A stretch of DNA of 64,000 nt, from NCBI GenBank assembly GCA_018287875.1, contig JAGVVL010000015.1, forward strand, positions 1,240,001-1,304,000, written 5' to 3'. The notes under the pieces were generated by a model. It did not search any database and was not told where the DNA came from. It saw only the letters and a program-made list of their open reading frames with translations. Position numbers and translations under genes: made by a program. This document shows, piece after piece, positions 60,811 through 64,000 of this stretch. The stretch is from Nigrospora sphaerica. Its lineage: Eukaryota > Ascomycota > Sordariomycetes > Amphisphaeriales > Apiosporaceae. Position 1 is the stretch's first letter; each line of letters begins with the position of its first letter.

Positions 60811-62885
60811 GACAGCGTCATCCGAGAGCCGGCTCATTTCACTTCATTGAAGATAGTTAGGGAAAGGGGCATACTGGCGGATTTCGCATCGTTTTTCCGG
60901 GCCCGGGGTAGTTGGCCCCTCGTTTCTCATTTCTGGGCTGTCCCTTCTGAGAGCAGCCATTTCAGCAAGTTAGATGGTGAAGAAGCACATTTTCCCACAC
61001 AAGGAAGCTTGAGCCGCATGGCATGTGATGACGAAAAACGAAGAGGAAAATCCCTGGCAGTGGTGACATGGCACCGGGGCTCTACGTACGACATGAGGCG
61101 TTTCGGAGGGGCAGCTCACGCCTGGCCGGCTCTGGCAGCTGCACGTGGCTGTGGCTTGCGTTTTGCTTTTGGTCCGGTTTCTCTGCTGGCAGGAGGGCTG
61201 CTGGTCCTTCTCTTTTTCGATTAGGCGTATGTTTTGGGGGAATAGAGCAATTTGACCCAAGCAAGATGATCATTGCCTAGTGTGTGTCGGTGTTCCGTGA
61301 TCTAGTGCAAGGTGTGGATGTCGTCCATGGGTCCATTGGTGTGTTTCGCCGCGTGCAAGGACACCCAAGCCCTGCAGGCTAACGATCTGTAGAAGGGTCG
61401 ATTGAAGGGGGGCAGTCGAAGGGGAGAGGGCCCCCCATTTCCAAGTCAGCAGGGGGAGAGGCTCGGCGAGCAGCGTCTTTCCTGAACCCTGCGCGTGCGA
61501 GGCGCGGCGTGATTGGAGCATACCGACGGCGCAGGTATGCCGTGCTACGGGATCCCTTCCTCAAACACCCCTCGTACCGACTCGTGTAATGCCGACGGGA
61601 GGGAGCAGAACTCGTCTACGTACGCCCCCGTTCCCCCTTCTCCTTTCCCGTTTTCCCCTCGCGCACCACGACGGCACGACAGCGCACCGCGCACAAGGTG
61701 TCGCGTAGGGCGGGGGCCGACCGTGCGTGGCCCTCGAGGGAGGGGGGAACGGGGCCTTGTCTCTCTTTCCTCCTCTGTGTTGTATTACCGCGTGGAAGGA
61801 GAGCAGACCATCCTCCGCCCCCTCCCCTCTCCCCAAACACCGAGAGGAAACCAAGTCGCCCCAAGACGTGTCCCGGCGGCGGTTCCGTCTCGGACGCGGG
61901 GACGAAGGCGGCGAGGACCCCGAAACGGGCTGGTGGCAGCGAGCTCCGTTGCCCTTCGTCGATGGCGCTTTGGTGGGGCCGGCCCCGAAGCCCGAGAGGG
62001 GGGGGGAAGGAGGCCGTGCCCCCCTTCCGTCGCCGTCGCGCCGGGCGAGGCGAGGCCCCGGATAAGCTGGGCGGGCGTGAAACGGATTGACGGACGGGCA
62101 CCGCACACGGCCGGAAAGGATCAGCTGGATAGACGGCGCCCGTAGCCGCGAACGCTGTGTGTCGTTTCCATGTCGTGACACCTTCAACTTGAAATTAAGG
62201 GAGAAGCCGACAGACCTACCGGCCTGGGAGAAGCGTCACACTCCTGCGAACGCCGAGATGTCCCGAGGGGCAAGGCACGCTGCCAAAATGGCCACACGGC
62301 GCCGCCTTGCCCTCGTGAGGGTGTTGGCCGTGACAGGAAAGACGGTCTTGAGAGGCAACGGCGAGCACGCGGCGAACGGCGGGCGGTCGAACGGATTCAA
62401 GAGCAAGTATGCTGGAGTGAAGGGAGGCAGCGTATAAAAACTTATTATCAGAAGTGCTCGTCTATGGGTATATCTAGTCCGCAATCTACCGCTATTTACT
62501 TTTCATCCTCCACTGTGCAATGTTTGTTTTGCCGAAGTGGGTGGTGGTGCAAGCAAGCAAACCAGAGTCTGCTCCCCCAGACTCGTAAAATCACCGCTCA
62601 AATCCACGGTGACAGACCCCAAATCCCCTAGAATACTCTACATAGCCATGTAGGGTTTGTGTCGAAAAGTGTTTGCCAAATAAAACCTTCGCGATTGACT
62701 GGCGGGGGCCATGTCATGTTCATTAAAAACAAAGACGCTCTGTGCAAGTCGCAATGTGTTGTCAGTGGTCGTTGGTCATCAGTTGGGTCTGATGCCCCTC
62801 CAATCCAAGCTGGCTGCCGTGCCAACCAAGAAAGGCAAGGCGAGGCGCCCGACGCGCCGCGCCGCGAGTCTTGGGGCCCAACATC
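60811..62885. other. Intergenic region between convergent DUF1996 and MscS genes
   Basis: These 2.1 kb receive the 3' ends of two convergent genes. Around 61.5-62.1 kb, frames are open on both strands in several phases at once, but the sequence is GC rich with long G and C runs, and none of the translations resembles a protein family. AT-richer DNA at 62430-62720 probably marks the end of the channel gene transcript. Confidence 0.5.
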
Positions 62886-64000
62886 TTAGACGAAGTCGTG
62901 GCTGCCACGGCTTCCGCGGTGGTTGCTGTTCTGGTCGATACTCCTCCTCAGCGTCATGGTACGCTGGAAGAGCCCGGGAGCGCGACTCGAGTTGCCTCGT
63001 TGGCTGTGGCGGCCCGAGGCCATGCTGTTCAGCCTCTCCAACCGGGAGCCAGTTGCTTCAGCCAGCTCCTCCTCGGCTTCGGGAATGCGGGGCGGCGCGG
63101 CAAAGGTGGCCCCTTGTTGCTTGCGCACATTGAAAACATCCTGGTAGAAATCGACGGGCGCTTCCGAGGGGCGCGAGTTGGACCGCTGACGCCGCGTGGC
63201 CGAAAGCTTGCTGGGGTCGAGAGCGGGGAAATCTTCCGTGTACGAAGGCGGCTGAATGTTGGCCTGGTAGACGGGGAAGTCCCGGCCCGAGATCTGGTAC
63301 TGGCGGCGAGGTTGCTCGATTCCGATGTTGACCATCTGCGTCATCAGCTCGAGGGCGAACTTGTTGTGACGCGTTAGACGCAGAAGCTCGTTCTGGAAAC
63401 TCGACTTGTGGAAACAGATGAAGTTGACCGAGACGCAATAGGCGTCCTCGATATTTGTCATCTCGGTGATGATCTGGCTGGTGAAATCGCGGCGGTGCTC
63501 AAGGACGTACTCGCTCATACGGGCCTGGAGTTCCTCAATGTGCTCGCGAGGGGTACCATGCTTCATGCGCAGGGTGAAGACATCGGCGAGCTGGCCGGAT
63601 CGGCGGTGGTTCAGGATGAAAAGCGTGTTGAGAACCGAGTTGGGGGCCTGGACAATATGCCCTTGCATCTTCTTGAATTCGGTGTAGAGCAACGAGATCT
63701 CGGTGACGTAGTAGTCGTCGCCCGTGTTCTTGTCACCCGTGTTTCCGTAAACAGTGACACGATCGCCGACGTCAAAGGGGTGCTTGACGAAGACGAAGAT
63801 GACGGACTGGAGGAATTCCTGAGCAGTGGCCTGGAGAACCCACGCAAGACCCAGCACGACAGTACCCGCCGAGGCCAAGGCCGCCGAGGCCGAGGGCGAG
63901 AGGATGGAGATGAAGACAACAACGGCGATAATGACGACGATAACAACAAAGGTCTGGTCCAGCTTCTTAATGACCGAGTCGAGATCCTTCAATGAAGCGG
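62886..64000 (-). CDS. MscS-type mechanosensitive ion channel, N-terminus cut by window edge
   Basis: The C-terminal ~371 residues of a fungal MscS-family channel, open to the right edge. The visible part starts inside the membrane region (LDSVIKKLDQTFVVIVVIIAVVVF). It then shows the pore-lining helix and beta domain of MscS: ALASAGTVVLGLAWVLQATAQEFLQSVIF, then FVKHPFDVGDRVTVYG. The cytosolic alpha/beta part follows (MQGHIVQAPNSVLNTLFILNHRRSG), and the protein ends in a Ser/Arg-rich disordered tail. Related fungal proteins (for example S. pombe Msy1/Msy2) sit in ER or plasma membrane, carry an EF-hand before the pore, and regulate calcium entry on hypo-osmotic shock. The EF-hand would lie beyond the edge. 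No intron is seen in this portion. The first codon visible in frame is not a start. Confidence 0.94.
   Translation of the reverse strand, partial: ASLKDLDSVIKKLDQTFVVIVVIIAVVVFISILSPSASAALASAGTVVLGLAWVLQATAQEFLQSVIFVFVKHPFDVGDRVTVYGNTGDKNTGDDYYVTEISLLYTEFKKMQGHIVQAPNSVLNTLFILNHRRSGQLADVFTLRMKHGTPREHIEELQARMSEYVLEHRRDFTSQIITEMTNIEDAYCVSVNFICFHKSSFQNELLRLTRHNKFALELMTQMVNIGIEQPRRQYQISGRDFPVYQANIQPPSYTEDFPALDPSKLSATRRQRSNSRPSEAPVDFYQDVFNVRKQQGATFAAPPRIPEAEEELAEATGSRLERLNSMASGRHSQRGNSSRAPGLFQRTMTLRRSIDQNSNHRGSRGSHDFV

Noticed and set aside
61513..62187. Several long overlapping frames on both strands
   Set aside because: GC-rich, stop-poor sequence opens several phases at once; translations are Arg/Pro/Gly biased with no family resemblance.

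Overview
The window looks like nuclear chromosomal DNA of a filamentous ascomycete, most likely a Sordariomycete. Evidence: high GC overall; short introns (46-154 bp, one candidate of 429 bp) with GTRAGT-like donors and CTRAC/CTAAC branch sites; and protein types typical of such fungi (2EXR protein, DUF1996 secreted protein, fungal Pfa3, Swa2, delta-type PLC and an MscS channel). No prokaryotic signatures, CRISPR arrays, rRNA or tRNA genes were seen. Genus cannot be fixed from the sequence alone.

Layout. Left edge: 3' truncated SAC3 (mRNA export, minus strand, 1-3262), sharing a 2.07 kb divergent promoter region with a conserved-looking 436-residue protein of unknown function (5334-6644, plus). 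Next come a nitronate monooxygenase-like flavoenzyme (7824-8906, plus) and a convergent 2EXR-domain gene (11029-11982, minus). A gene-poor stretch of 11.6 kb follows, holding simple repeats and what may be a heavily decayed cytochrome P450 near 16.7-17.3 kb. PLC1 (phosphoinositide-specific phospholipase C, single exon, minus) occupies 23616-27143. A second, 20.9 kb gene-poor stretch follows. At 45.8-47.3 kb it contains an AT-richer island with a spliced, unrecognised gene or gene relic on the minus strand.

Right part: two tandem minus-strand trafficking genes, PFA3 (vacuolar DHHC palmitoyltransferase, 2 exons) and SWA2 (auxilin-like UBA-TPR-J protein, 2 exons); then 5.6 kb without a firm gene; a four-exon secreted DUF1996 gene (plus, 58923-60810); and, cut by the right edge, the C-terminal part of an MscS-type mechanosensitive channel (minus).

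The genes do not form an operon or an obvious biosynthetic cluster. Most are housekeeping functions: mRNA export, lipid signalling, vacuole and clathrin trafficking, ion-channel osmoregulation. The unusual aspect is the very low gene density (nine firm or probable genes in 64 kb) with traces of broken genes in the gaps. Intron boundaries were set by eye from reading-frame continuity plus donor, branch and acceptor motifs.
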